Shown in pieces: positions 7,058-19,300 of a DNA stretch of 56,095 bases (position 1 is its first letter; each line of letters starts with the position of its first letter). The notes under the pieces were generated by a model, which did no database searches, had not been told where the DNA came from, and saw only the letters and a list, made by a program, of their open reading frames with translations. The position numbers and the translations under genes are program-made. This DNA comes from a virus: IMG/VR virus record IMGVR_UViG_3300050035_000720, positions 1 through 56,095 of that record. The stretch is one strand, 5' to 3'.

Positions 7058-7255
7058 TTAAACCTCCGTGTTTGCTGGTGTGGATCCACGCGGCACCGAT
7101 AGGTACCCTTTCCACGCTGTGCAGCCGGCCATTATTGAGGCGATGATAACGGCGACAAGTGTTCTGTCGGAAAACGGCTGCACGGCGAAGACAGAGAATG
7201 GAGATACAAACGAGGGAATGATTACTAACGCGCCTTCGATGTCAAACCTCTTCAA
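7058..7255 (-). CDS. Probable holin (two membrane segments, TTG start)
   Basis: A 65-residue protein with two hydrophobic segments (about residues 9-27, GALVIIPSFVSPFSVFAV, and 33-53, TLVAVIIASIMAGCTAWKGY) separated by a short charged turn. This is the size and shape of a small phage holin that makes the inner-membrane hole for the endolysin. I place the start at TTG 7255 because CTGGAGG precedes it at ideal spacing. A GTG start at 7375 would add 40 residues that run through a terminator-like hairpin. Confidence 0.6.
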   Translation of the reverse strand: MKRFDIEGALVIIPSFVSPFSVFAVQPFSDRTLVAVIIASIMAGCTAWKGYLSVPRGSTPANTEV

Positions 7256-7353
7256 GGCCGCCTCCAGGTAGTTTAATGAATGCGAGCTGCCCGGGTTAAC
7301 CGAACAACTCGCACGGGCACGCTGCGCCCAATAGAACAAAACCCACGGATGTA

Positions 7354-7373
7354 GTCCCGGCTCTTCCGGGCTC
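7354..7373 (-). terminator. Terminator-like hairpin
   Basis: CCCGG (7356-7360) pairs with CCGGG (7366-7370) around a 5-base loop, with a GTTTTG tract about ten bases after it on the minus strand. It is a weak terminator or attenuator between the 134-residue gene and the holin. Confidence 0.4.
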
Positions 7374-7776
7374 ACGATTGGGGGACTATAATGCCCTGGG
7401 CCGCAAGAATGGAAGCAGCCTGGCCAGCGCCTACTGCGTCCTGCAGCGCTGTGATATAACCGTCCGCCACTCCCTGCTCGATCAGGGTGTTTAGTGTCGG
7501 CTCTTCTGTTACGAAGAAAGCTTCACTGAGCACATTGGCCGGCACTGGGAGCTTCGCAAGAGTGTCGGTAATAGCATTGTCGGCGAACGTGACAGCTTCG
7601 CCCTGGACACTCGCCAGCGTCACGCTTGGGTTAGCCTTGATGATCGCTGCCAGTCCGGTTGCTACGCCGTTCTGAATCGCCGAACCAAGCGTTTGTTTAG
7701 CGATGTAGACCTGCGCCTTGGTGACCGACTTACTGACGTCAATATTGATACCTGTGATTTTTGATAACCAACTCAT
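7372..7776 (-). CDS. Small late protein with GINIDV motif (paralogue 1)
   Basis: A 134-residue protein from ATG 7776, preceded by AAGGAAA. The N-terminus (MSWLSKITGINIDVSKSVTKA) is shared with the next upstream gene (MSILSNATGINIDVTKAV), so the two are paralogues that diverge afterwards. It has an alanine-rich helical middle and no membrane segment. Lies between fibre and lysis genes. Function unknown, and a minor virion or lysis-associated role is only a guess. Confidence 0.65.
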   Translation of the reverse strand: MSWLSKITGINIDVSKSVTKAQVYIAKQTLGSAIQNGVATGLAAIIKANPSVTLASVQGEAVTFADNAITDTLAKLPVPANVLSEAFFVTEEPTLNTLIEQGVADGYITALQDAVGAGQAASILAAQGIIVPQS

Positions 7777-7789
7777 GATGATTGTTTCC

Positions 7790-8062
7790 TTATAGTGTGA
7801 TGTCCGGGATGTCCGGTTCGAGAGAATTGTAAAGTGCTTCAAGGAGCGCCTTGATGTCGTTGCCGATTACGCCCGGGTATTTGGCAACGAGGTCCTTTTC
7901 GGCAAGTGCCTTGAAGTAGAGAACTACGCCCTTGACAGTCGGTTCAATACCGGCTGACTTGAGTTTGTTTGCGAGAAACTGTTCACCCGCATCAACGGCA
8001 AGGTTTTCGACTGCCTTGGTAACGTCGATATTGATTCCAGTTGCATTGCTGAGGATTGACAT
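7790..8062 (-). CDS. Small late protein with GINIDV motif (paralogue 2)
   Basis: A 90-residue protein from ATG 8062, preceded by GGAGG at good spacing. A TTG four codons further up is less likely. It shares the N-terminal GINIDV(S/T)K motif with the downstream gene. The remainder (EPTVKGVVLYFKALAEKDLV) is helical. No enzyme motif. Confidence 0.65.
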   Translation of the reverse strand: MSILSNATGINIDVTKAVENLAVDAGEQFLANKLKSAGIEPTVKGVVLYFKALAEKDLVAKYPGVIGNDIKALLEALYNSLEPDIPDITL

Positions 8063-8081
8063 TGGAACCTCCAAAGAAATA

Positions 8082-8106
8082 ACCCCGTGCTCTTTCGAGT
8101 AGGGGC
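8082..8106 (-). terminator. Terminator-like hairpin
   Basis: On the minus strand CCCC and GGGG close a hairpin with an inner CTC/GAG stem, followed by TTATTTCTTT. It separates the 168-residue gene from the GINIDV pair. Confidence 0.5.
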
Positions 8107-8124
8107 TGTGGTCAAAATTGGTGA

Positions 8125-8631
8125 TTAGTGCGTAAACGTAAACTTTTTACGTGGCCCGCTCTTTACAAACGGCTCTGTCATAAGTCGTTCATGTGTCCAG
8201 TCGGGATGAGCGCGTATCCTGTTAATTAGCCCACTCCTTGACATAATACAACGAGAATCATTAACCCATTCCGTGCATGTTTTGATCTCTCCAAATGCAG
8301 TTAAGTAAACCTTCTCTCTCTTCTGTGCCTGCTTATCAAGAGTAATCACTGCTATGTCTGAAGGTTCCGCGGCAATAATCTTATCGCGATAGTCTAAAAG
8401 TCGCAAAACCTGAGAAAGCTGAGGATTAAGTGCAAAATTCGCGCAAGGTTTGGCTTCCCTGCTGTTAAGTTCAAACAGCACTATCGAACCGTCTCCGCAC
8501 TCATATTTATCGTTGTCGCTGATCGTCAACGCACAAACAAGTTTTGGGTGGCCGTCTCGCTCAATCAATATATGACGCTGGTCATAGTCGTGAACGATTC
8601 CTATGAGTCTGATCTGTTTGTTGTAAACCAT
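8125..8631 (-). CDS. Late-region protein with C-terminal phage HTH-like repeat
   Basis: A 168-residue protein from ATG 8631. The upstream in-frame extension runs through a terminator and is rejected. The last 55 residues (AFGEIKTCTEWVNDSRC, then INRIRAHPDWTHERLMTEP) match the pattern of a short helix-turn-helix-like module common in phage proteins, ending in 'GWs.E.Alt.P'. This suggests DNA binding. The N-terminal 100 residues form an unrecognised alpha/beta domain. It sits between fibre and lysis genes without obvious logic, so it may be a moron. Confidence 0.55.
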   Translation of the reverse strand: MVYNKQIRLIGIVHDYDQRHILIERDGHPKLVCALTISDNDKYECGDGSIVLFELNSREAKPCANFALNPQLSQVLRLLDYRDKIIAAEPSDIAVITLDKQAQKREKVYLTAFGEIKTCTEWVNDSRCIMSRSGLINRIRAHPDWTHERLMTEPFVKSGPRKKFTFTH

Positions 8632-8641
8632 AGATGTCTCC

Positions 8642-8672
8642 AAAGAAAAAGCCGCTCTGTCGGGAGAGCGGC
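8642..8672 (-). terminator. Rho-independent terminator
   Basis: Perfect 8-bp stem GCCGCTCT (8651-8658) with AGAGCGGC (8665-8672). On the minus strand it is followed by TTTTTCTTT. It ends transcription of the fibre genes just after the stop at 8711. Confidence 0.85.
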
Positions 8673-8710
8673 AAGCATTAAATTGAGTGCACGGTTTTTT
8701 TCGTCGGCTA

Positions 8711-9367
8711 CTAGAACCAGAAACTGCCGTAACTTGGCGTGCTGACCGCTGCACCGGTAAGTGCCAAGGCGATGGCTACCCAAGGCTCGCTTGACGTGTT
8801 ACTGAACGAAACAGGGACAGATGCAGGCGTGGCCGTATACGCGGACGCGATTTCTCCAAGTAAATCGTAATAACCATTCACTGTGGGATATATCCCGGTA
8901 GATGAGAAGCCGCTTCCCGCACCGGGAACGCTTTGGTTGGTAGAGATTTCGTAGGCAAGCACCTGGTCGAAAGCGTTGACCGTCGTAATCGATGTCGACG
9001 GATCTGCCGATGTCCCTTGAAACGGTGCGGACGTAGAAAGTACTGGGTAGGCCGTGGCCCCCGCTGCATCATAAAACGGATCGAGCGTCAGCAGTAATAC
9101 CGAACCGCTGGTAACAGTCACAGTTGTTGTACCGGACGCGGCTGCAGCGGTTCCTGTAATTACACGCAGCGAAAACGTACCATTGCTGACAATGGCACCC
9201 GCTCCCCATATGATAGACGGGTCCGAAACGAATGGAACAGCTGTACCGTAGACTGCTATCGCTAGGACAATTGTACGGTAATCCCCAGTGGTTGACCAGG
9301 CAATGTTCTCCGTCGTACCGCCGCCGCTGACCTTGTAGTGTCCGTCCTGTAATATACTGTTGGCCAT
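8711..9367 (-). CDS. Putative tail fibre/receptor-binding accessory protein
   Basis: A 218-residue protein rich in Ser, Thr, Ala and Gly with alternating beta-strand-like segments (GTTTVTVTSGSVLLLTLDPF), typical of distal fibre domains. It begins one base after the previous fibre gene ends. No chaperone or hydrolase domain. Function inferred only from composition and position. Confidence 0.55.
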   Translation of the reverse strand: MANSILQDGHYKVSGGGTTENIAWSTTGDYRTIVLAIAVYGTAVPFVSDPSIIWGAGAIVSNGTFSLRVITGTAAAASGTTTVTVTSGSVLLLTLDPFYDAAGATAYPVLSTSAPFQGTSADPSTSITTVNAFDQVLAYEISTNQSVPGAGSGFSSTGIYPTVNGYYDLLGEIASAYTATPASVPVSFSNTSSEPWVAIALALTGAAVSTPSYGSFWF

Positions 9368-10399
9368 TTAATAACCTGTAAGATCAGCAGCCATCGCCAC
9401 CCACAGAGACTTAACAGCGTCATAAATGACCCTGACCATATGTGTTTTTGTCGCGACGGTGGTTACTGGTAATGTCACAGGACCATTGATGAAATTCGCG
9501 CCCCATGCAATCGCCTGAGCGGTCCCGTTATCGTGGATCCGGAACGTGTACTCCTGACCATCCGTCGGTGCCCCAGTCATACTGCTTGACATTGATGTTA
9601 TCGCCGTGGCAAGTGACGTGATGTTAAGCTGGTCACTTGCGGCAATATTGTAAGTCGGTGTTGCAGAGCTCACCACCGTAAGTATGCGCTTGTTTGATGT
9701 GAGTCCTGGCGGAAGGTCAGCATACACGAGTGCTGCCCAAAAAGGAGCCGTTGGTGAGCCCGACGCTGGCCCGCGAAGAAACGTATTTGCAACCTGTGGG
9801 TTAAAGGTGAGCGCAATTGTCCCGGAGGTCGTCACTGGGTCTCCAGTTTCAGCGAATGTAGAAGCAGGAGCGGTAACGCTAACACTCGTCACCGTGCCAG
9901 CGGCCCCACCAGGCGGCGTATTCCAGCTGCCATCTTCGCGCAGATACCGGGTAGTCCCTGCCGTGGCACCTGGATCCGGCACGATGCCAGCCGCATGAGA
10001 AGCGCCAGAAGCACCGAACACGACGCCAACAATTTGCAGTGTTTCGTCACCTCCAGGATTGGCGGTTGAGCTACTTAAACCTCCGGATGCGACAATCTTG
10101 CTAGATGCAAATCCAGGCGTAGAGTCCGACGAACTGTTCAAGAACTCGTAACTTGGGCTGGCCACCACGTTATTAGTGCTTACCGACTCCGAGGGGGTAC
10201 TCACACTGTTACTGGTCGTCGAGGTCGTCTTAGTTGAAGCTTGAGAGTTGACGGCCGCAAACTTCTGGAACGACTGTACATGATCGTACAGTTGCGCCTG
10301 TGTCATTCCGCGAGTACCCGCATAACTCGGTTTCGTTGGAGTTGCAGGCGACGTGCGAGTATTTGGCTTCCCTGTCGGTACGTTTGGATTACTTGCCAT
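9368..10399 (-). CDS. Tail fibre protein
   Basis: A 343-residue protein. About residues 150-240 contain the widespread fibre-shaft motif TRYLREDGSWNTPPG followed by GTVTSVSVTAPASTF and TSGTIALTFNPQVANTFLRG, seen in many phage fibres. Residues 45-115 are a low-complexity Ser/Thr linker. The C-terminal 100 residues look like a compact beta domain. Its start overlaps the stop of the giant polyvalent gene (TAATG), so the two are translationally coupled. Confidence 0.7.
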   Translation of the reverse strand: MASNPNVPTGKPNTRTSPATPTKPSYAGTRGMTQAQLYDHVQSFQKFAAVNSQASTKTTSTTSNSVSTPSESVSTNNVVASPSYEFLNSSSDSTPGFASSKIVASGGLSSSTANPGGDETLQIVGVVFGASGASHAAGIVPDPGATAGTTRYLREDGSWNTPPGGAAGTVTSVSVTAPASTFAETGDPVTTSGTIALTFNPQVANTFLRGPASGSPTAPFWAALVYADLPPGLTSNKRILTVVSSATPTYNIAASDQLNITSLATAITSMSSSMTGAPTDGQEYTFRIHDNGTAQAIAWGANFINGPVTLPVTTVATKTHMVRVIYDAVKSLWVAMAADLTGY

Positions 10400-13300
10400 T
10401 ATTTCGGCCTCGAAAGTTGTCCCATAATGCCCAGCCGATTAGCTAGCATTGCATCCGCCGGCGTCGCTTCTCGCGACCGGATAGCAGCGAGTACTCTTTG
10501 CATGATGAACGGCCTCCATGTCTGCCTGAGCTGCACTGGCTGCTGCTGATACGCCTGCAGTACTTGAGATATCGGCAGCGCATTGACCGCCTGTATCATT
10601 TGTGCTGGCTGCGGTGCCGTCCTCATTTCAGCATTTACCGCAGCAGGTGATGCCGATGCGTACGATGTGCCCTGACCTGGTGCGTTTCGGTCAATGATCG
10701 CCTGCTGTTCAGGTGTGAGTGCTATAGGTGATCGCTGCAGCTTCTGCTCAAGGTAAGGCTTCAATAACTGCTGATCCTGTGTCGACGCATTCTGATAGAA
10801 TGTCTGCTCTGCAGCAAGTGGTAATTCACGAAATTTCGTAACCACGGGGTTGCTGACTGCATCTCTAAGCGAATCTTCAATCTGCATTTTAGAGGCATGG
10901 CCAGACCGTATAAGTTGACCAGCTTCGGCGCTTACATCCTCACCTTTCTGATGCCGTTGAACGATGTCCTGTATTGTCGCATTCACGCCAGGCTGGATTA
11001 CTGCTTTATGCGCTGCAGCTGCAGTATCAGCGAGTCCCAGCCCTGTCATGTCTGTTGCCGGTTGAGTTAGCCCACGCGGCAGGAACGTATTGACAATGTT
11101 CTTTGCAAACTGCGCGGATCCGCTCATAGGCGACTGCCCTTTTGGTGTATAATCGGCATTTGAGCCATAACCTGCTTTTCCAAGTAATGCGCCGGCTACC
11201 GGGTTTGCGGTGGCAGCTACAGAAAGTGCACGATTTTCTACCTGGTTTGCGTAGCCTGGCTCTGAAGGTGGAAGAGTATGCTCGAATTGCGGCACGTTCT
11301 GTCCACTGCTTCGATCTCTAAGGCTGCTAAGGTACGGAGTAATGCCGCCTGCAGCTAGAATGTCATTCAGTAAAGGGCCGCTGGTAAACGGCTGAGAAAG
11401 TCCGTTGATCTGGCCGCGCAGCGCTTCTTCTCCCACCATTCCCGGTGTCGCGCCTTCCTGATAAGCATTGTAAGCATTGCGTACACCAAGGGCATTTAAT
11501 CCCCTCGAAACAGTCGGATTCATTATCGCAGTGCTTACTCCGGGTTCTTGACCTTTTTGAGCGTTCTCCAGTTTACCTATTACATCGGAGACTCCGGGGA
11601 ATGCCTTGCCGAGCCTCGTATCAGTTCCAACAGGAACAGTGAGAAACCGGCTCTTCTTATCATCAAACGGCAGATGTCCGGTCTGAATTGCGTATAGCGC
11701 CGCCCATGTTCCGATCAGTGCCACTGGCCCAGCGATAGCCTGCTCGAACATTTTATTAGCAACCTGGCGGCCAAGGGCAACACCCTTAGTAGGCAGCGTG
11801 TTTACATCCCAAAATCTGGTATTCGCTTCGATGCCCTGCTTCATAAACGTAGTGCCGGCCACTGCGAACGGATTACCAAGCGGATGCTTGACTAGTCCTC
11901 GCACAACAGAATTTTGCAACACTCGGTTGTATTGACCAACCGTGTCGGTTACATATTTGGCAAGTTGCGCCGCCATCTCCGGATCTTGGTATGAACCGTT
12001 TGGATTTGTCGGCAGCGGTGCGTCCGGATCCAGTCCGACCATAGCCTTAGCAGAGCGGTAGAGTGCAATGCGAGTCCGGACATCCATGCCTCTGTCTCCA
12101 AATAGCAGGAACTTCGGATTGGTCGCAAGCCTAGTATTGCCAACCGTTACGCCACTAACCGGCTTTGTGCCAAGTAGTTCAGCGACTTTGGGATCATTGG
12201 TCAGACTGCCGTATCTATCACTAAGAGCACCACTGCGGGCCATCTCCTGGAGTGCTACGGCGTTCCTGTCCGGATCGTTATTTGCGACCTGTGCAAATCG
12301 CTTAGCCATGTTCTGCACGCCGCACTCGCCCCCGAGGATGTGAACCAAGTTAGGCCCCGCAGATTTAATGAAACCATACGATAGGTTGAATACGTGCGCT
12401 ACTCCCGCCTGCGGAGCAGCTAGACTAATCGTTGTCGCGGCCCGGGAAAGAATGTTCTCCGGCGTGTCATCGTCACTGCCCCATCGCTCATAGTCATGCG
12501 TCAGGACCGGACCTGATTCTTTCTTCAGCCAGTTCGGAACATAGACCGATTTACCCTTAGTGCTAAACGGAACCCCATCAGCACCGACCTTGCGGCCGCC
12601 ATATTCAATGGCAGCAAGCGATGCCGGATACTTTACGCCGCCGACGTCGATAGTTGCCTGGTCGTGAGAGTTTCCGTACTGGTCCTTCTTGCTTACGGTA
12701 GTGATCCGCTGCATCTGAGCTTCGTCGCTCGGATCCACTGTTAGCCCGTCGTTTACGATACCGCGCACAAATGCAGCCTGGCTGTTTCGGCGAAGCAGTC
12801 CAGACACCTTGCTTGCCAATGCGCCGGGGGTGCTGTCGTATTGCTCAGCCTGGCCAGTGGCAAAACGGTTGTGAATATTCTCGGCTGGCTCCATAGCTGG
12901 TGATGGAGTGCCAACAGGTCTTAGTGAACCATCTTGCTTGAACACTGACAGTGGGTAGTAAGTCTTGAGCGGCCCGAGGTCCTGCGAGAAGACACCTTCA
13001 TTGCTAGCATGGCTTTCCGCGATGTGTGGCTCGATCCGATCTTTGTAGATCTGGAGCGCAGTCTTGAACTTTGGATCGTTTACGGTGTTATCGTAGTGCA
13101 GAGGATTCCCGAACATCGTCGGAACGTTCTTGGACGCTCGATTCATAGTACTGGCAACAAAGTTATTCAGGTGAGTTAGATCGCCGGTCTCATTGGCATA
13201 TTCGATCTGCGAATGCAGCTGAGCTGCGATATTACTCCATCTTCCGCCGCCACTGCCAAGTGCTTCAATTGGTTCTGCATACTTGTCGTCCAGCGCAACG

Positions 13301-16300
13301 ATCGTGCCCTTGTTGTCTCGCGTAACAAGATCCTCCGGATTAGCAGCTCGTGCATTGGCCGTAAGTGATTGCCACCGAGCACGTACACCGCGGAGTCTGC
13401 TTTCAGTCAGTACTTTTCCGAAGCGGTCTAGGTCTGCAGAGGTACCGAGTGCATGCACGACGTCGCCCATTGCATGCTTCATCAGCACGTTTGTCCTGGC
13501 AGTTACAGCACCCAGTTCCTGGAATCGGCTGGTGGTTTCCGGGGATGCATGCTTCTTCAGGTAACTGCCGGCAGCGTCAAAGGTATTTCGTACTGCCGGT
13601 TTGGCATTTCGCACTGCATTGGCTAGATCCTGCAGATTCGGTGTTCCAAACTTCCAGTTAAACATCGGAGACTTTGCTCCTGATCCACCGGCCATAACTG
13701 GTGAAGACGCGAGCGGGCTATCACTGGTCGGTTCTCCGGTGATAGACTCATGGCCTTTGCCGCCAAGCATATCATCAAAGAGAGTCTTCATCGTTGGATG
13801 AAGTTCTCCGGCGATTGGACTATCGATTGTATTCTTGTAGATATCTGTCAGCCAGCCCTTGAAGTTATCGAACACTTCCTGCAGCTGTGGGCGCGGAGCT
13901 TTCCCGTTGGCTAGATACGCCTCAAAGTCACGCGCGAAATTCTCTTCGTGGTCAGTCGTCCATTCGCCATTTTTAATGCCGTAGTAATCTTCAGCCCTGG
14001 CCAGCAGATCAGGTGTGAGCGACTTACGAAAGAAGTGTGCAAACTCGTGCGCCGCGGTAGATACGTCAGCTGATTGGTAAAGCTTTATGAGTGCTTGACC
14101 GTCTTTGCGAGACCACTGTATACTTCCCTTTTCACCATCAGGACCAAGTTGTGAGTACTTATTGCCTTTGATTGCGTCAATTATTTCTGACGGCCCAGCG
14201 CCTGCAGCAGGTTCCGAGCCTTTTTGAAATAGTGGCTTACCATCTTCTTGCAGATGATAGTAAGCGTAGTCCGCCAGCTTGCGGGCATTGACTTCGTTTG
14301 GGCTATTTCGGTAGGCGTTGTAATCACCGTTGTAAAGATGCTGTGCACCTTCGTCTGTCAACCTGCCCTTCTTATCCTGCAATGCGTGGGCGGCTTCGTG
14401 AAGGATAGTGTGAAGCGGCCCATGTTCATCCATATCATGCGCGGTGGTGATATCCTTCCAGTTATGATCATACAGGCCATAAGCACCGCGCAGTACTGGA
14501 TCTTCATTCGGAAGATTGGTAATACGGGTATTAAGAACATCCTTGAACAACTCCCTGATTTTAGGGCCCTTCAAGTAATCACCAAGTGTTCTGGGAGATT
14601 CTACATCTCCGAACTTCTTGGATGATGCCCAGTCCAGCGCCTCGGGGGTGAACTTGTCGGCGTAGTCATACGGCTTGTTGAATGGCGCACTCTGATGAAG
14701 AATGTTAGGATCGTTAGGATCGAAGTTACCATTATTACCGATAGCGGACTTGATCTGTGTGCCATTGAATGCTATAGCAACATTGTGCGGCTCGCCTCCT
14801 GTGATGCTTCCGCCAATATGGGTTATGCCGTCGTACCCAGCTTTTTCGAGCACTTCTCGTACATCCCATTTGTCTCCTAAGTGCCTACAGAGAACTTTAT
14901 ATAAGTCCTTGCCAGTACTTAACGGGCTGATATTATTATCGTAAAGTAAAGATTCTGGCAGGCCTTTTTCTTTGAGCGCTTTGACAATCGACTTGGCACC
15001 GTCCAGTCCGATGCTCTTGTCTATGTCGAATGGATTTTTAATGGAAAGGTGAACTGGATACACACCTTTTCCTTTTCCAAGCGCCTGTTTTATGTCGTTA
15101 GTGTTCTCATTATCGATTGAAACACCATAAGTTCTCGGCTTTTCACCTGCAATAGGCGATCCATCACGGTTAACCCTAACACCGGTAACATAGCCGGTTT
15201 TCGGATCATACCCTTTTACAATTTTATCGAATCCTCCATAGGATCTAACAATGCGTCCTTCAGAATAGTATGCCGCCTTATCTGCAGACGTGATTGATCC
15301 TTTGGTTGTTTCAGCATAACCAGATGCAGTCTTTGGGCTATCGGTGAAGTACGCACCGGAACCATAGAGTAGATGATTGTCTCCCGCGTAGTTTGTTGTA
15401 TCAAATTCTGAGTGCCTCGCGCCTCCAGTGCCGTGATACATAACCTTTGGTTGCTGCTGGTCGTCTACTATCCGAGACCTAAGGAACCATTTTTTAAATT
15501 GCGGAGTGTTGACTTGGCTAGGTTTTTGGAATAATTTCTCGTCAGATTGTGGTATATCTGGATTAGCGAGCGAACTACTCCGAGCGGAACCGTCATCGGT
15601 CGACGTATGCGCGACGCCCTCTGTTTTAGAGGTAGCACGTTGCTTCGGAGCGCTCGTGCCTTCATCGTATGCCTTAACAGTCGCAGTAAAAACTAGTTTT
15701 TTGCCTTCACTTACTCCTGTTACAATCTCAATACGCTTGCCTATTTGCTTTTTGAATACTATGGCAGGAACTGTGCCGCCTTGAACAGTATTCTTACCTT
15801 TTTCTATAGTGTCTGCATCTTTTATCACATCATATATATGTGTGAAATCTTCCCTGGTCATGTGCACACGGTTTTCTTCGTGTTCATCTTCTACACCCCT
15901 ATTGGGGCCACCCTTGTTCGAATGATGGACAGTGCTCGTATCAGCAACTAAAGTAGATCCTTCTGTTTCTAATCCGACGGCGCCCCTGATACGATTAGCA
16001 AGTTCGTGATCTACTATCGCTATAGGCATTTTTGCATTCTTCGAAGATACGCCACTCTTTCCTTTTTGCCCTACTGCCAGGTCGTAAAGCTTTCCAAGCC
16101 TGTCAGCAATATAGCCTCGCGGATCTTGTGACCATTCAGTAATTTGTTTAGGTATGAGGATGTTGCGAACATCCTGGCTAATAGGCATATTCAGACTTTC
16201 TCCATTCCTAATCCTATGGTTTCCCAGGGAATCGGTTATAAACGTTACGCCTCCAAGACCTGGGACATAATGATCTTCACCTTCGCCAAATGGTGACTTC

Positions 16301-19300
16301 TGGAACAGCGTTCCGCTAAATCCGCTATTCGGCTCCGCTGCTCCCACATTACTCCGAACATACACGCGAGTCTTGCCATCAGGTGAAACAATGGCAGTAA
16401 GGTGATGATCGCCGTCGACAAGGTTGTAGGTAATGTCTCCGTTCGCTCCGTGTAGCACTTGGCCATGACCATTGGCCGCAGCCTTCTCCATGTCGCTGAC
16501 GGTCATCTGTGCGCCGTAGTTGACCCACTTGCCGTTAATCTTTGCGCGAGCCGCATTCTTGACATTGCCAGAAGCTGACAGGGAGCCGTCTGACTGCCGT
16601 TCGGCGTTGCCGATTACATCCCTGATAGTTTGAGGAATACGCTCGTCAGACTGAAACGGATGAACTTCATCTTCAAATTGCAGCCTTCCTGTAACACCAT
16701 TGGGAATAGCCTTAGTATTGGCAGTAGGCTTTTCAGTTGGAGGCTGCAGGCGGAAATCTTCTACATTGTCATCGCCGAACAAAGACCCAGTCGGTGCACG
16801 TTGGAAGAGCTGGCCAGTTACGTGGTCTTCTTCTTCGGTTGGGATAACTGTTCCCGCTGTTCCCATCGCTCCGGCGGCTGACTGTGGGTGAATTGCTGCA
16901 CCTTCGCCAACAGGTTCGCCTGCTGCTGCAGTCGTTGCTGTATCTCCGGTTGTTCGCTGGCCAAGGGATCTGATGATGTCGGGTGCGGCTGTACGGAACT
17001 TGTTAAGGGCATCTTGTTTGACGACATTTGGCGACTCTCCTTTTCCTAGACGGCGTGAAGCTTCGTCTAGTATATCTGATACTGGACCAGACGAGTTCTT
17101 GGTTCGGTCGAATATCTCCTGAGCTTGATTAGTTTCATGAGCTTTCTGCGCACTTGTCTCTGCGTCGATCACGTTTTTGCCGGTAGCAAAGGCCTCGGCA
17201 TTCGCGGTGTTACCGGCGGTCTTTAATACATTTGCGGTTCGTCCGAGTTGTCTGCGAATATAATCAGCAACACTGGCTCGCTCAAAGAACAGGCTCTTGT
17301 CTGCAGGGGTTGCATCGTCGCCAAACATATTCGGCGTGGATACTCCCGCTGCACCCCTTGGAGCGCCTGCAATACTGTCGGCCATTTCGGATATTTGCCC
17401 GTTGGTCGGTTCCTTGCCTGACTTCTCCAAGTCGTCCATCCGACGGGTAAGCAAAAGCTGATCGTCCGGGTTCGGCAACTTACTGCCGATAATCGATGCA
17501 CGTTCTGCAGGAATCTCTCCGCGAACGACCTTGGAAAATATCGAAGGATGAAGCTGTGAAAGTGCAATGCCCTGTTCCGCTACTTTGCCCTTCAGAGGTA
17601 TGCCCTGGTCGGAGATTTCCTGCGGCGTCATCTTCGAGTCTCTAAAGAACTGCGCAGCGTCAACTGCCGTACCTTGGCCTTCAGCAATGTTTACCAGTGC
17701 GCCGTGGGCCCTGGCCTCGCCTGGAGTTGCAGCATCGAGATATTGAACATTGACATTCTTAACGCCAAGCCGATTAGCAAGCGCGAGACGATTATGCCCG
17801 TTGACTGCGTAGGTCTGTCCATCCGCTGGATCACGCCATACTTGCAGTGCGCCGGCGGAGTTGGGATTCCATGATTTTACACTAGAAAGCGATCCGGTCT
17901 GACCACCATGTCCTTTGATAATCTTGTACTGAAAACGATCAGGATCAACCTGGATCGAGGAAGTAGGCACATTAGCAAAAGCGGCAACTGGCTGTCCTGA
18001 TGCAACTTCATGTTTAGACGCAGTACTATCCGCAAACAGATCATCTGTCTGCGGCTGCGCTGCATGCTCCTTAACAGCATTGTTAATATTATCAACTAAC
18101 TGCTGGCCTTCCGTAGTCTTGGCTGTCAGTGTTTCGCCCGGCACGACACCTCGGAGATTAGCCTCCAGGTATTGAGATGGAGACTCGCCAGTTTTAGCAG
18201 CTCTAGTATTCAGGTAAGCGTCAACCAATGTAGAGACTGCACGCGCTCCATCCTGTGGTATCCCGGACTCAACAAGCGCGTTAGCAATATCGGCGGTCGA
18301 AGTGATCTGCACAGGCTTCCCATTCGACGCGGCGAATTTCGCGTGGCTGACCAATACTGAGTCCGGATTGCTGAAAGCGTCATCTAAATTGTTGGCGGCC
18401 GCCTGGGACGGCTCGAATGCGGATAGTGGGTCGTTAGTATGTTCCGCTGCGCTTGCTCCGAGAGCTGTATTGGATGCGGCTTGAGCTGCTTCCTTCGCAC
18501 TCTGAATACCTTGAGCCCTCTCTTTTGTCGCCTTCAACACACTGCCCAAAGAATTGATTGGCTTCGGGGCTTCGGGCACATTTGCCTTAGCTTCTGCTTC
18601 CTGCATGGCCGCAACACTGGACGTTTTCAATGGTGGTGCTGTCGTTTTTGAGATACCAAGTACTTGCTCAGTATTCTGCGTTAATTCATGTGATAGTTGC
18701 TGTGAGACACTTCCGTCAGCGTTCCGAACTGACTTATAGACTTCGACGCCTTCAGGTAAGGAGTGGATTCCGTTAAGCGGTGCTTTATACCAAGTCGGAT
18801 TAACGTGTATCGTTGTGGCCGACGATGCGATAGTGCTGTTCGGCAAGACGAGCGGCTTGTTGATAGGATCGGCTTCTGGTGCAACACCGCTCTCTGGCTC
18901 AATGGTTGTGCGTTCACCCTTCGTAGAAAATGCGCGTAGCAATTTGCCTTTCAGGTTAGGGATACCGCTGCTGGCTAGGAACTGTAGACGGTTATTAGTG
19001 TCGACCAGCAGTTGAGCCTTGGCAAGTGATTCGGTATCTCCGGCAGCACGTAGAGCGTTGATCTGTGCGTTGTTGGTAATGATTGTACGGTTTAATGCCG
19101 CCGGAGCATCCATGATACGAAGCGCAGCGCCCAACGCTGATCCGCCGACAACCATACCGGTATTTGCTAAAAATCCGGCAGGGTCCGCGCGGTACTCTTG
19201 ACCATACGTCCCATTGATAGATCTGCCACCGGCTTTTATTGCTTGGAGTACACCTGCGTCTGCAGACTGCCCTATTCTGCTGGTGGCATTGTAAAGCACA

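Noticed and set aside
7256-7375. Long form of the holin from GTG 7375
   Set aside because: The added 40 residues cross a terminator-like hairpin and look non-globular. The TTG at 7255 has a much better Shine-Dalgarno.
16630-16891. Plus-strand ORFs antisense to the giant gene
   Set aside because: They are shadows of the long minus-strand coding frame, as are most plus-strand frames between 6 and 45 kb.
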